Assembly: GCA_039720395.1 (NCBI GenBank) | Contig: JBBPBK010000141.1 | Coordinates: forward strand, 62,001 to 126,000 | Reading direction: 5' to 3' | Source of the DNA: Liquidambar formosana | Taxonomy: Eukaryota > Streptophyta > Magnoliopsida > Saxifragales > Altingiaceae | DNA: 64,000 bases | Shown: piece by piece, positions 11,206 through 21,810 of the stretch | Position numbering within the stretch: the stretch's first letter is position 1 | Layout of the letters: each line of letters begins with the position of its first letter | Notes under the pieces: model-generated | The model's input: the letters and a program-made list of their open reading frames with translations, nothing else | Told to the model about the DNA's origin: nothing | Database searches by the model: none | Made by a program: the position numbers and the translations under genes

Positions 11206-11445
11206 CTTGGCCCACAAACTTCTTCTTCTCGAAAGAACTTTCTCCTGCCCCAGGAAATTAATACCACACATGAGAACTATGTTAGGTCTGATTTCTTAAA
11301 AGAGTACGTAGGAAAGCAATTTCCCACCTGATTCGACCTCACTTCATGTATACATCAGCATTTGTCCCGAGGACTTGAAATATTAACCGACCAAAATGGT
11401 TTGTTTTTGGTCTTTCAGTTCCATTCACCCTGCGAATGGAGCTGA

Positions 11446-11458
11446 AAGAAGGGGCAAC
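11446..11458 (+). other. Polypurine tract
   Basis: AAAGAAGGGGCAAC lies directly before the LTR start TGTTAACACC. This purine-rich run would prime plus-strand DNA synthesis and fixes the following LTR as the 3' LTR. Confidence 0.65.
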
Positions 11459-12708
11459 TGTTAACACCCCGTTTTGTGCTGCCCAAATATTTTAAGCCCA
11501 CTTTGTTAAGCCCAGTGATGAAGGGTGACCCAAATTGAAACAGCTGACAAGAAATCATCAGAAAGCTGATGTAATCACAGTCGCAGTCTGGCCCAACAAG
11601 CCTAAAAGCCCAGTCCTTCCATCATGTGACGACTAGAAAGCTAGAAACCCTAATCTACCTACTACTAAAACCCTAATACCTTGCCTATGTAAGGGTTACT
11701 CTCTCACATGAGGGGAGATCCTTGGCCACCACCAGTTTGAAAGCTATACGAACCCTAGAACCATTAACCCAAATTCAAAGGCGGCGGCAGTGATTGCGAA
11801 GGCTTAGAGAAGAGAACTTGTTAGCTTATTCATTGGGATTAACCCAAACATGAGGGTAACATCTTCTTTTGATTCATTTCCTCAAATTTTAGATTAATCA
11901 TTAATTATTTTCCTAAGTATATTATCAAGTATGCATGATTTCATTGAATGCCATGATTTTAGACTTACTTAAGTGCTTTCAATTAAATGCTTCATGACTG
12001 GATTTATGCTTCGTGTATTCAATGTCATTCAACGTCTTCGCATGATTGAACATGATACTTAAAATGCATTAAATCCATGGCTAGATTTAGGACGAAATAG
12101 TAGCATAATAGGCATTTTTATGTAAATTAGGATTCTGCATGTCACACTTTTCCATAGCATTAACTATATAAGCAGTTTCAGCATTCTTTGTCATTTTTCA
12201 AATCTGCCATCATATGCACGTACGTACAAATTAAAGGTGCGTACGCACCTTAAGTTTATGCGTACGCATGTTTAAAATGCTGTACTAACCCATTCTTTGC
12301 AGGCGATAGTGAATCCCCTCCCCATATTCTCTTTTATTTATTCTGCTAGTTAATGTTGTTCTGTTATTTTACATTTCTTATTCGCATAATCCATCTAGTG
12401 TGCCATATTCGCTTGATATATCTGTTGCATGAATAGGGTTAAACTCGATTGATATTTTCTCATTAATTAAAACCAACAAAATACGTGTGGAGGCTGGATT
12501 CAGCTGGGCATTGTCGAGTGCCTAACACCTTCCCAATGACGTACCTTAACTCCGAACCTTGATTCTCTCGGTAATGACAAGTGGGCCTCTCGCTAGGGGT
12601 CAATCGATTCCCAGAGCCAAACCGGGTGGCGACTCCCTTTCCGCGCTAAACCTTCTGTGGTTAGTGGCATACTCCCGAGCTAGCGTGTTTTAGGACCCGG
12701 TGCTCACA
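11459..12708 (+). repeat. 3' LTR (1.25 kb) of the Tat-like remnant
   Basis: It starts TGTTAACACCCCG and ends GTGCTCACA. It carries an 18-bp perfect palindrome around GGTGCGTACGCACC (12234-12251) and a 12-bp one ATGCGTACGCAT (12258-12269). GGTGGCGACTCC (12625-12636) lies near the end. Copia LTR sequence starts directly after it at 12709. Confidence 0.7.
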
Positions 12709-14338
12709 ATAGGACTAGCACTTGTTAGGTTAACTTTATAGGAGGATAGTTAGTCTCAAGCTATTTGTGTGTAGACACTACAACCAACAAGTGCGTGCCT
12801 ATTATAAGAATAGGTACACTGAATGTGACCAAAGATATGAGATAAACTGAATGGAGTTTTAACCTACTTGACAATCAGTTTCTCATTGTTATAGTGGTAC
12901 AAGTAATCCTTAGACTTGTGACACCATAGTTGTCTTATGCATATAACTTTAGAAGTTTGATAACACTAAGTGCAGATCCTAATCATGGGTCTACAAGGGT
13001 ATTCATTAACCCTACTGCTATGTGTGTGAAGGCATGTGAGTGATCAACAAGGAATCCATCACTCTTAGGAAAAAGAGAGAGAATGTTTCATATATCATTC
13101 AGTGATACAACTCATTAAATCCATGGGCCCATGGTAGAATGAATATGGAAAAGAGTTTCCATAAGTTCATTATTGAGTTGATATTCATGAATGAGTATAA
13201 AGTAATTGAACTAAGGACTTGACAAAATTCCATGTCCTATTAGTTCAATTGGAGACATTGTGTGAATGGAAGGATGTAATTGTAACCTATAAACTATAAC
13301 AAAAGGGTTCTTTGTTAGAAATCTATTCACCTGATTATGGACCACACTATGAGCCATATGCTAGGTGTTACTCATCGTTAGTAGAAGCCCCAATTGATAT
13401 AAGAGAGTTATAATCAATTAGGGAATTGGGAGTTCCAATTAGACCCTTAATGGAAATAGTTCCATTGTGCACACCTTGTGCTATATTGACTACTTGATGA
13501 TGTGAACCCAATGGGTCACACACTGATCATGCTAAGATAGTTTTAAAGTCTATGAGAGAAAGGGTATAAGTGAATAAAAGAATAGCTCTTAAGGGGCAAG
13601 TTTGTATAGGATATGAACTAGAGGGTGTCAAACCCCATTTTTGCCACCTTAGCTAGGGTTTGTTATTTTATGTGTCCTTTTGTTTCCTTTTTTAGTCTAG
13701 TCTTTTGCATTGAGTTTCTAGGGTCTTGAGGATGATATGTATGAATTTTGGTTCGATTTGGAGTTGATCTTGAGGGTTAATAAGAACTTTTGCGACTTGA
13801 GGGGCATAATCGTCTTTTAGGTCACAAACTTTCCATTTGACCTTGAAATGATCTCCAAGTTGCCAATTGGAGTTCACATGGATGCATTTGAGGTATTTAT
13901 GGGTTAAATTTGATGAATTGACGGTTCGGGATTAAAATGGCTCAATATGGCTCAGGCTGCTGGTTAAGAGACCTATTTCGAGTTAGCTCGAATTGGCTCA
14001 TGATTTTCACTACATTCCTATTCATTTGAATTTGATTAGTCTTAATTTCATCCCCAAATGTGTTTAGGGAGGTTGAATTTTGAATTGAAAGACATTCGAT
14101 GCGACCTTGTGTGCATACCTAAGCTAAGCGATGGTGGGGCATAGCGGTTAACCGCCTTTGTAAGACTTAACCATGCAGCCATGGCTAGGGTTTTTGGCCC
14201 TTAAGTGACTTAAATTACATTCCCCTTCGAAACACGGTCGTTTTGGCTTTCGTTTCGTCAAAATCGGAGTTGATTTGAGCCCTGAAACACATTTAGAAGC
14301 TGAAAGGGTCAGAATAAGGCAAGAAATGACGAGGCCTC

Positions 14339-14412
14339 GGGTGACTACCCAGGCCTGGGCGGCTAACCGCCTGGGCCCAGGCTGCTAGCCACCCAGCCCC
14401 AGGTGGTCACCC
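14339..14412 (+). other. GC-rich inverted repeat in solo LTR
   Basis: GGGTGACTACC (14339-14349) pairs with GGTGGTCACCC (14402-14412) with a single T-G wobble. Between them GGCGGCTAACCGCC forms a small inner palindrome. It lies about 190 bp before the TATA box, as in the related LTRs. Confidence 0.7.
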
Positions 14413-14603
14413 GAGCCACTTTCCATTTTTGAAGTGCTAAAGCGGATCCTTCCCTATTTTCTCAAACTTGTCTGCCTCCAGCCGCTATTCCACTTTATTT
14501 TTAACCCTAATTGACTTACTTGAGCCCCAAGGGAGTCTCTAAGGACCCTTGGATCAATATCTAGGGTTTTAATCCCGACCATTGAGGTTTTTCCCTCAAA
14601 CTC

Positions 14604-14611
14604 TATAAATA
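14604..14611 (+). promoter_or_regulatory. Probable LTR TATA box (TATAAATA)
   Basis: The context ACTCTATAAATACCCCCATA repeats the minus-strand context at 8521-8529 and sits downstream of the conserved hairpin. Confidence 0.65.
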
Positions 14612-16786
14612 CCCCCATATACTTCAGCATTAGAGGAGGCACTTAAAGAGATTTGGAGACACCTAGAGGCAATTACAACCATCCTTAGGGTAGTTTAACC
14701 TAATTTGTGAGTGAGAGAGTGAGAGAGAGAGCTTGAAGGAGAGGGTTTCCAGCAATTCATAAGAGGAGAAGGAGTCTCTACAGCAGCAAAAGGACTTCAC
14801 TATAGGTATACCTTCTCCTCTCCTTTCTCTCTTTGAAATTAGGGTTCACGCCTAGAATAGCATTATTTCATGTTCAAGGTTGAATTTTTATCATATGTTA
14901 ATACTTCTACTGGTTAATATATGTGATAAAGGTATCATTCAAGGGCAGTTATGCATGTTGTAGTGTTATTCCATGTGATTTCATGTGAGTTTGTGATTCT
15001 AGGGTTTCTATGGTGCTGAAATTAGTTTTCTGCATGAAATAACTCTTTTGCATATTAAAGTATATATTTTTGTCATGTGTTGATGCTTTTATGGGTTAAT
15101 ATGCATGATTAGAATATTGTCCATGGTTAGTTTTGCATGCTAGGAGTCTATTTTATGTGATATAATGCATGTTTGTGATTCTAGGGTTTCTCTTGTGCTG
15201 AAATAGAGTTTATGTTTAGAATAACTATATTTCATGTGTAAGCTTGCATTTTTATCATGTGTTGATGCTTCTATTGGTTAATATGCACGATTAGAATGCT
15301 GTTCATAATTGGTTTTGCATGATTTAGAGTTGTTTCATGTGATTTTATGCACAATGGTGATTCTAGGGTTTCTATCATCCTTGTTTTAGGGTTAGTTGCA
15401 TATAGCATGGTAACTTAGGGTTTTTATTTATGTTTTCTTCATAGTTGCTGTATATGTGCTGCATATTAGATAACTATGATGATTTTTGCATTCATATAGT
15501 TGATTTTAGGGTTTTTTGCATGTCATTGCATATGGGGCTGAATTAGGGTTTTAGTTAGTTCATGATTCGTGTTATTTACATGACTTATGGGTGATTTTAA
15601 GCCTTATTTCAATTCTGTCAAGATCTTTTTACTATCCTTAATGACATATTTTAAGTATGTGATAGCCTATGTTTAAGCATGATAATTGCTTGGTTAGAAA
15701 CTAGGTCAGTTTGTTGGTGTTTTTCGTGTGTTTTGCATGCAAATTGTAGGTGCTTGACAGGTACAAACCCATAGAAAGTGGGATATGACAGGTGCAATTA
15801 CCCCACCAATGTGGGGTGAGTATTTTGGCTATTGCGAGATGAAATCTTGCAAATAAAGTAATTACCTTATGCAATAGGGTGGTTATTTTGACAGGTTGCT
15901 TTTGCTTAAGGTAAGTAGGGTATGAAGGTGCCCTATTTCACCTTTCTTTCCTTCCTTAAAATTTTTCCTTTCTCCTTCCTAAGGTTATTTCCTAATAGGG
16001 GGATATGGTATGCCTTTAGAGTTTCCTTTACAAAGAATACCTTTTTGTTTAAATGAAAGTTTTTGTCTTTATCGAAATTCCATACTTTCTAAAGAGCTTC
16101 TGAGAATTATTTATTTTTTGAAACTTACCATATTTCTCTTGCAAAGAAACTTAGGGTTTACCATAGGCCTTTATTAGGTTATAACCCTATTCCCTTTCGA
16201 ACTACGTGGACTTTGATCCATGTATTCCCATACATAGTACATAAGCGCTCTTCGTGAGGTTCAAGTCCGCCCTAGGATACTAGTATCCTAGGTTTTCTAT
16301 CCCCTCTTTCTCTTTTCTCTTTTTCTTTAATTTACTTGCTTATGTGGATGAATGAATGGATGATATGCATGCTGTCTTGTGATGATAAGTTAATTCTTGT
16401 GTATTTAAGACATTGATTTAGCCCAATTAAATTAAGAGACCAATTAAGGTAATATGGGTGCCTATAGGCTTTGCCTAGAACCTTCCCATATCGTAACTTA
16501 GCCTCCGAATTCACAATCTTTGGTTTCCAAAAGACTTTTTTTTTCCTTTCCATTTTTTAAACATGGAGTCACTTGTTTTGGAAAATAAAACATTTTAAGG
16601 TTTTCCTCTTTTCCCTTAAAAGATGAAGTGGCGACTCATTCCCTTGTTGTCTTTCACCAAATTTTTTGCCGAACCCTTGTGGACCTAATTTTCGGGGTCC
16701 ATAGAGGCGTTAATGTGTAATTTAGGGAAATTACACATAATTCTATTTGGAATAGAAGTCCCCCTTTGGCCAGCCCTAGTGGAGGC

Positions 16787-16821
16787 TATATAAAGCCTCA
16801 TATGTGATGTGATGACATCAC
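16787..16821 (+). promoter_or_regulatory. Copia LTR TATA box and adjacent dyad
   Basis: TATATAAA (16787-16794) is followed by a dyad GTGATGT-gatg-ACATCAC (16804-16821) with seven perfect base pairs. The same arrangement, with changed but still complementary arms, occurs in Copia C and Copia B. Confidence 0.6.
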
Positions 16822-17168
16822 TTGAAGCACTCTCCCAAGTGCTCGCCGAATGTCACATAGAGCTCTTTCCCTCCCTCTCTTCTATTCTCCACCTCTAGCA
16901 AGAACAAGGAAGAAACTCAAAGCTCAAGCTAGGTGTGGATACTGTTGGAAGCAATACACTCGGATTGCTCATACACTACTGTCTAGATTTGAGCTTGGAG
17001 CAAAAAGGAAAAGACTTTTATCAACTGTAAGTAATTCCACCCTCTTCTAGTTAGGGTTTTGTTTGTGTTTAAGCATAATTGGATTCATGGGCTGTGGAAT
17101 CGATTAGGAAAAGTTTTGTTTATCAATTCATTCTACACTTTGTTTTCCTTCTAGTTCAATTCCCAACA

Positions 17169-17298
17169 AAGGGTTCCTACCTAGAACCGGAAAGTACCTA
17201 GATTTGGGAGCACAGCTGTCATCCCTGCTTGAGACCACAAGCAACCCAGGACCAAAGGAAAGGAAAACACCGCTAAGTCCCTTGACCGCTAGTACAAT
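17169..17298. other. Unassigned 130 bp between two LTRs
   Basis: This stretch lies between the end of the Copia LTR and the probable start of the next LTR (TGTGACCC at 17301). I found no repeat partner for it in the window and no coding signal beyond a 63-residue antisense frame that spans the junction. Confidence 0.4.
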
Positions 17299-19058
17299 TC
17301 CTGTGACCCTTTTTTGCAATACTTTTACCGAGTATTCATTAAATCCATTTAATGCATGATTATACCCTACATGTAGCGTAATTAACCATAAAAACGATTT
17401 TTAACCAAAATCATCTCCAAAATATGCTATATAACCCATAATCAAATAACCTCATAATTATACCAAAATTATGATAAACAACATAAATCTTCATTATGAT
17501 TATAGCCTTAAAATCATAATAAAAAATATCAATTAAACATGAAAATTAACCATCAAATCCATACATCTATACTCCATAGAATGTGTAAATAAACCAAGCT
17601 CATTAATAAACATAATTTCCCATTTATGTTATCGAATACCCAAAGTTCCATTTCAAAATTTATTCCATAAATCATTTATACACATGTTCTAAATTCTAAG
17701 AATAATAAAAACTATGATAATATATATACCATATTATCACGTCCATAGTTTAAACCTATGTAAATTGCACCAACCTCTATGAAATGTATAGAAAATGCAA
17801 CCTTAAGTGACAAGGGTGTGAAATCCAAGCCCTAGGATACACATGTAAGCTCCCAATCCAAGCTCTAGCTCCCAAATGCTATGAATAATGATGGTAATGG
17901 AGGTCTCAACTCCAAATCACCACCAAAACTCTCCAATATTCATGAACAAACCCAAAAATGTAAGAATGAGATAAATTACAAATCCTAGCTCTAAAATGTG
18001 TGAAAATACCTCCACAAATGCAAAGGAATTGGTGAGGATGAACATCCATGCCAAAACCCATGAAATTCAATCTCAAGCCACCATTAGCAAACTCCAAGCT
18101 CTACTAAGAGGTTGGAGAAGATGAATCTAACCATAATAATGCATTCCCAAGCATCAAAATGAGGTGAGAGAATGAAAAACCCATACATGCAAGAGAAAAA
18201 TGCACTTTTCTCTCTCCAAACAAGCCCTATATCTCTGCTCTCTCTCCTCTCTCTCTCTCTCTCCTTCTCTCTCTAGCTCTCTAAGTCCAAAAAGACCAGA
18301 TCTGGTCTTGAGGGGTCGAGATATGAGTATATAAGGTTAGTGGAGGGGCACATGCATCATTTGGCATGTTAAAAACCCACTTCAGCAAAGCCCGATCGAT
18401 CGGGGTTGACAGTCTAATCGATTAGGGTTAACAATACCTGATAGCCATTTCTAGAGAGGTATTGATCGATCAACCCCCTACCCTGATCAATTGCTACCCT
18501 CACGGTTTGTGAGTTTTTGTCAGCATTTAGCAAAAACTCATCCAAATGCTTCCAAATCACTTGGAACCTTCCCAAACCATTAAAATGAATTTTAAACATA
18601 AAATAACTTTTAAACATGAAATAAACATGCCCACGCATATAAAAATCAATATCATGCCATGCCAATGCATGAATACAAACTGACAAAATCTAATAATACG
18701 CGTACCAATAAAGTATTAAACCCTTAATAGTTTATTTAAAAATTACGGGTGTTACAATTCTCCCCACCTAATAGGAAATTCGTCCCTAAATTTTGCCAAA
18801 CCAAACCCAATGACATCCTATCATGAAAGAAAGGAAAAGAAAGATGAAATATACATCAAATACCAGTAAATTGGAGTTAACCACCATGGTTAGCTCACAA
18901 GTCTCAAACACATCCATACAAAGTCACAATATAATTGATGTTATCCACCAATATGAACAAACATCACATATAAAAAGAGGCAAACAATTTCTAAGCTCAT
19001 AATACATTTCAAAGCATCAAACATTACATAATACATAATGGCCACAAGCTCCTACACG
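17299..19058 (-). mobile_element. Ty3-type LTR (minus strand) with short internal remnant
   Basis: On the minus strand the LTR begins TGTAACACCCG at 18757, much like element E (TGTAACACCCA). Just inside it is a polypurine tract AGGTGGGGAGAAT (18758-18770), so this is a 3' LTR. Its other end is uncertain and may be TGTGACCC near 17301. Bases 18771-19058 are noncoding 3' internal sequence. The rest of the element is absent. A TC-rich run lies at 18235-18275, and short AT-centred palindromes built on ATCGAT cluster at 18390-18505. Confidence 0.65.
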
Positions 19059-19145
19059 TGTGACCTTACATAAATGAAATCAAATAATTGTTCTTTATCC
19101 CTAAATAATCATCTCTATAATTGGCTCTAGGGCATACTACTAACA
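19059..19145 (-). repeat. Truncated 3' LTR of Copia A
   Basis: These 87 bp match the LTR terminus at 40155-40241 of Copia B (for example GGCTCTAGGGCATA) and end CTAACA. The remaining ~1.57 kb of the LTR are missing at the left, where the Ty3-type remnant begins. Confidence 0.8.
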
Positions 19146-20156
19146 ACAAGTCCCCACAACTAATGTAGCAACACTTGTTCCATTCCCCACTTGCAGGGTT
19201 ACTTCGCCTTTACTCAGTCTTCTGCTTCCGCTTAGATCCTACATAGAATTACATATATGAGAACTCGCACCAGAATGTAGTACCCAAGTGGAAGCAAAAC
19301 TAGCATTTAAGTTAGTTTCTAGGATAAGAGCATGATCCATACCTTCCGAAGGTTGGACTTTTAGAGTATTCAGATACTCACCGCAGCTCCTCTTCTAATG
19401 TCCATCTTTGCCGCAATGAAAACATGTTCCCTTGGCTTTGCTGTTCTTACCTTTCTTGATGCCTCCCTTTGCCTCCAGGTTTTTCTTCTTCTGTTGGGCT
19501 TGGGCTTAGACTTGGAAGTAGAAGCTCCATCGAATGTGAGCAAAGAACCTTTTCCCTTTTTTCATTGTCTCCTCGGTCATCTTGAGCAGGTTGTGTAGCT
19601 CTGAGAAAGTAGGGTCCAGCTTGTTCATATGAAAATTCATGATGAACGGCCCATATGAATCAGTGAGGGACTGCAGAATGATGCTAGCGGCCATATTAGC
19701 TTCAATGATCACATTAAGCTTCTCAAGCTGCTCGATATGGTTGATTATTTTCAAAGTGTGATTAGTCACAGATGAACCCTCATTCATCCTTGCCTTGAAT
19801 AGATTTTTGACAATGTTGTACTTTGCAGTCCTGCTTTACTCCCCATACAACTCTTGTAAGTGGAGGAAAATGTCGGGAGCACTTCTCATAGATTCGTACT
19901 GCTTCTGAAGTTCTGAGCTCATAGATGCCATTATATAGCATCTTACCTTGAGATCACCATCCATATGCTTTTGATAAGCGTCTTTCTCTTATTGAGTGGC
20001 ATCCTCAATAGGAGCATCGGGAAGTGGGCCATCAAGTGTATAAGTAAGCTTTTCGGAATTCAAAATTATTTTCAAATTCCTCAGCCAATCAAAATAATTT
20101 GGTCCAGTCAAATAGTTGGTGTCCAAAATTTTAGATAATGAGTTGAGGTGGGCCAT
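19146..20156 (-). pseudogene. gag: Copia A gag and start of protease, broken and truncated
   Basis: The frame opens with ATG at 20156 (MAHLNSLSKILDTN). In-frame stops occur at 19989-19991 and near 19839. It continues through a UBN2-type gag segment (MNEGSSVTNHTLKIINHIEQ at 19787) to a CCHC zinc knuckle at 19383-19424, where CFHCGKDGH is followed by a stop and then KRSC. Downstream comes the protease region with WVLHSGASSHI near 19290, where the usual catalytic Asp (D-S-G) reads His. Sequence then runs straight into the 3' LTR, so integrase, reverse transcriptase and RNase H were lost by deletion. Confidence 0.8.
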
Positions 20157-21187
20157 TTCAATGAACTACATTAAGATTAAACAGAGAATTAGATTTCATT
20201 TTTAATCCATAATGATTGGGTCTTTAATCATATGGTACCTCCCACTATTTTATCAAATTCTATATACCCTCAATTGGAATTCGGGAATCCCATTCTTAAT
20301 GGGGATTGGCGTCCCATTGTGACCTAAAAGCCTCACATAATAGTTTCTTGACTTCTAACCCACAACAAGAAGACAACTCTTTGTCTATTGCTTCATAAGC
20401 AAGTTCCAATCATTTAGCCTCTAGGGAACATACACCTTACATAATCGTTTCTTGAAATACTTCCCTAGTTAAGTTAAACCCACCATTCACACAGGTTTGC
20501 TCATCCTAACATACACCTCACATAATAGTTTCTTAGTATATATTAGCTTCACACCCCATAATATCTTATCTATAATAGTTTCAAGTAGAATCTTTAACAT
20601 GGGTAGCTCCTACATATCTGCAGCCAGATACCCACATTAAAGGACTTTAGATGATCCTATAATGATGGAAGGCAATGAAGAATTCATTCTCTAATGTCTT
20701 CTCTATTTTACAACTTAATCTTTACGTCATGAGGGGTTTAAAAGGTCTCATCAAATTAACATACATCTCATGCATAATATAAAACAATAATTTATAATCC
20801 ATTTACTGATATTAGTCCCTTATAGGTAACATATATCAATCTATGGTTTTGGAGCTATCACAAATTATCACATAAAATAAAGCTCCCACTATGATGAGTA
20901 TGGGCTTTCAGATGATTCAATCCAAGCCAATGAATTGAATCGAAGGTTTAAAGGTAGGTGCTGGTGATCGTAAAACATTCAATTGAAAACATGCATGCTC
21001 TCTTGAAAATCTTCTCCAAGCTTTCAAGTCCTTCACTATCCACCATTGGCTTGTTGGGCTCCACTATGCTCCTTTGGGTCCACTATGCTCTTTAGTACAC
21101 TCTCGATTACACAACATTTACATAATTTAAAGAAAGGGATACATAAAGGGAATGTGAGGTACATAAGAGAATGATAGAGAGAGAGAA
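20157..21187 (-). other. Copia A leader, interrupted
   Basis: This is noncoding 5' leader matching 43150-44260 of Copia B and the end of the window in Copia C. It is cut at 21187 by element F and resumes at 59619-59634. The CT/GA-rich part near 21175-21187 supplied the target duplication GAGAA. Confidence 0.8.
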
Positions 21188-21810
21188 TGTCATGCCCCAA
21201 AAATAGCCTTGCTAAAGCCTAGTAAGGTAGTGACAGCTCAAAACCTTATCCATTCATTCTCCAAAAGACACCATGTTGACAAATATTACGTCACATAAAT
21301 ATTAATTTCTTTATTACCTCATATACTAAATTATAATTATTACAATGCATTATTGTTTGATATTACATCACATATGTCAACTTATCAAAACTAAACAACT
21401 ATCGAATCAAGAAAATATGCTCCTCTATTCATGTCTTCTCAACAGCTCACAAATTCCTAGATCCTGAAAAATAATTTTTAATAAAAGGGTGAGCAAGCCA
21501 CGACTCAGTGAGATAATTCATCCATGAATGTTTAACATTAGTATACAACAACTCATCGTACATTTAATAACATCTCTATAACATCTCATACTACAATGAT
21601 GTTAATAGCACTTCTCAAAATTTATGCCACTCAAGCATATAAAAATTAGCATGTACCTGTGCCTATGTTGCCTGTTGCAACCTGCAAAAGCAGTCATAGC
21701 ATACTGTCTGCTCATACAGGATATACTATCTACGACCACAGCACACACCGCTCATCATGTGTGTATGCAACCCCACTGGCGTCTTGCCCTCAAAAATGGA
21801 GTAGCATATT
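21188..21810 (-). repeat. Element F 3' LTR, part 1 (LTR 3' end)
   Basis: It matches 57086-57707 of the other LTR nearly base for base. It stops at ATATT (21806-21810), the target duplication made by element E. Confidence 0.9.

Larger units (their letters stand above)
9518..12708 (+). mobile_element. Remnant of a Tat-like LTR element (internal tail plus 3' LTR)
   Basis: This plus-strand remnant has about 1.94 kb of internal sequence, a polypurine tract and a 1250-bp LTR that begins TGTTAACACCCCG and ends GGTGCTCACA. The left end abuts the neighbouring LTR at 9517, so its 5' LTR, gag and pol are missing. The LTR end contains GGTGGCGACTCC, as in the other Tat-like LTRs here. The internal tail carries an antisense plant-mobile-domain-like fragment and two tandem-repeat blocks. 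Tat assignment is an inference from the LTR features. Confidence 0.6.
13626..16703 (+). repeat. Solo LTR (3.08 kb) of Tat/Ogre-like family
   Basis: It begins TGTCAAACCCCATTTTTGCC and ends GGGGTCCATA (expected ...CACA). Flanks read GAGGG at 13621-13625 and GAGGC at 16704-16708, an imperfect 5-bp target duplication. Comparison with Copia C near 60830-60845 supports a clean insertion into the Copia LTR. No internal sequence remains, as after LTR-LTR recombination. Inner landmarks are a hairpin (14339-14412), a TATA box (14604-14611), a CCTATAGGCTTTGCC block (about 16461) and AGTGGCGACTC (16627-16637). Confidence 0.85.
12709..17168 (+). mobile_element. Copia LTR fragment, split by a solo LTR
   Basis: The parts 12709-13625 and 16704-17168 together match the Copia C LTR (59635-61303) from about its base 283 to its end, finishing TTCCCAACA. 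The first ~283 bp are missing and the neighbouring 3' LTR sits in their place. No primer site follows 17168, so this was a 3' or solo LTR. The middle, 13626-16703, is a later insertion. Confidence 0.85.

Noticed and set aside
16850..17050. 66-residue frame in the Copia LTR fragment
   Set aside because: It lies in the R/U5-like part of the LTR, with no domain, and is not kept in Copia B or C.
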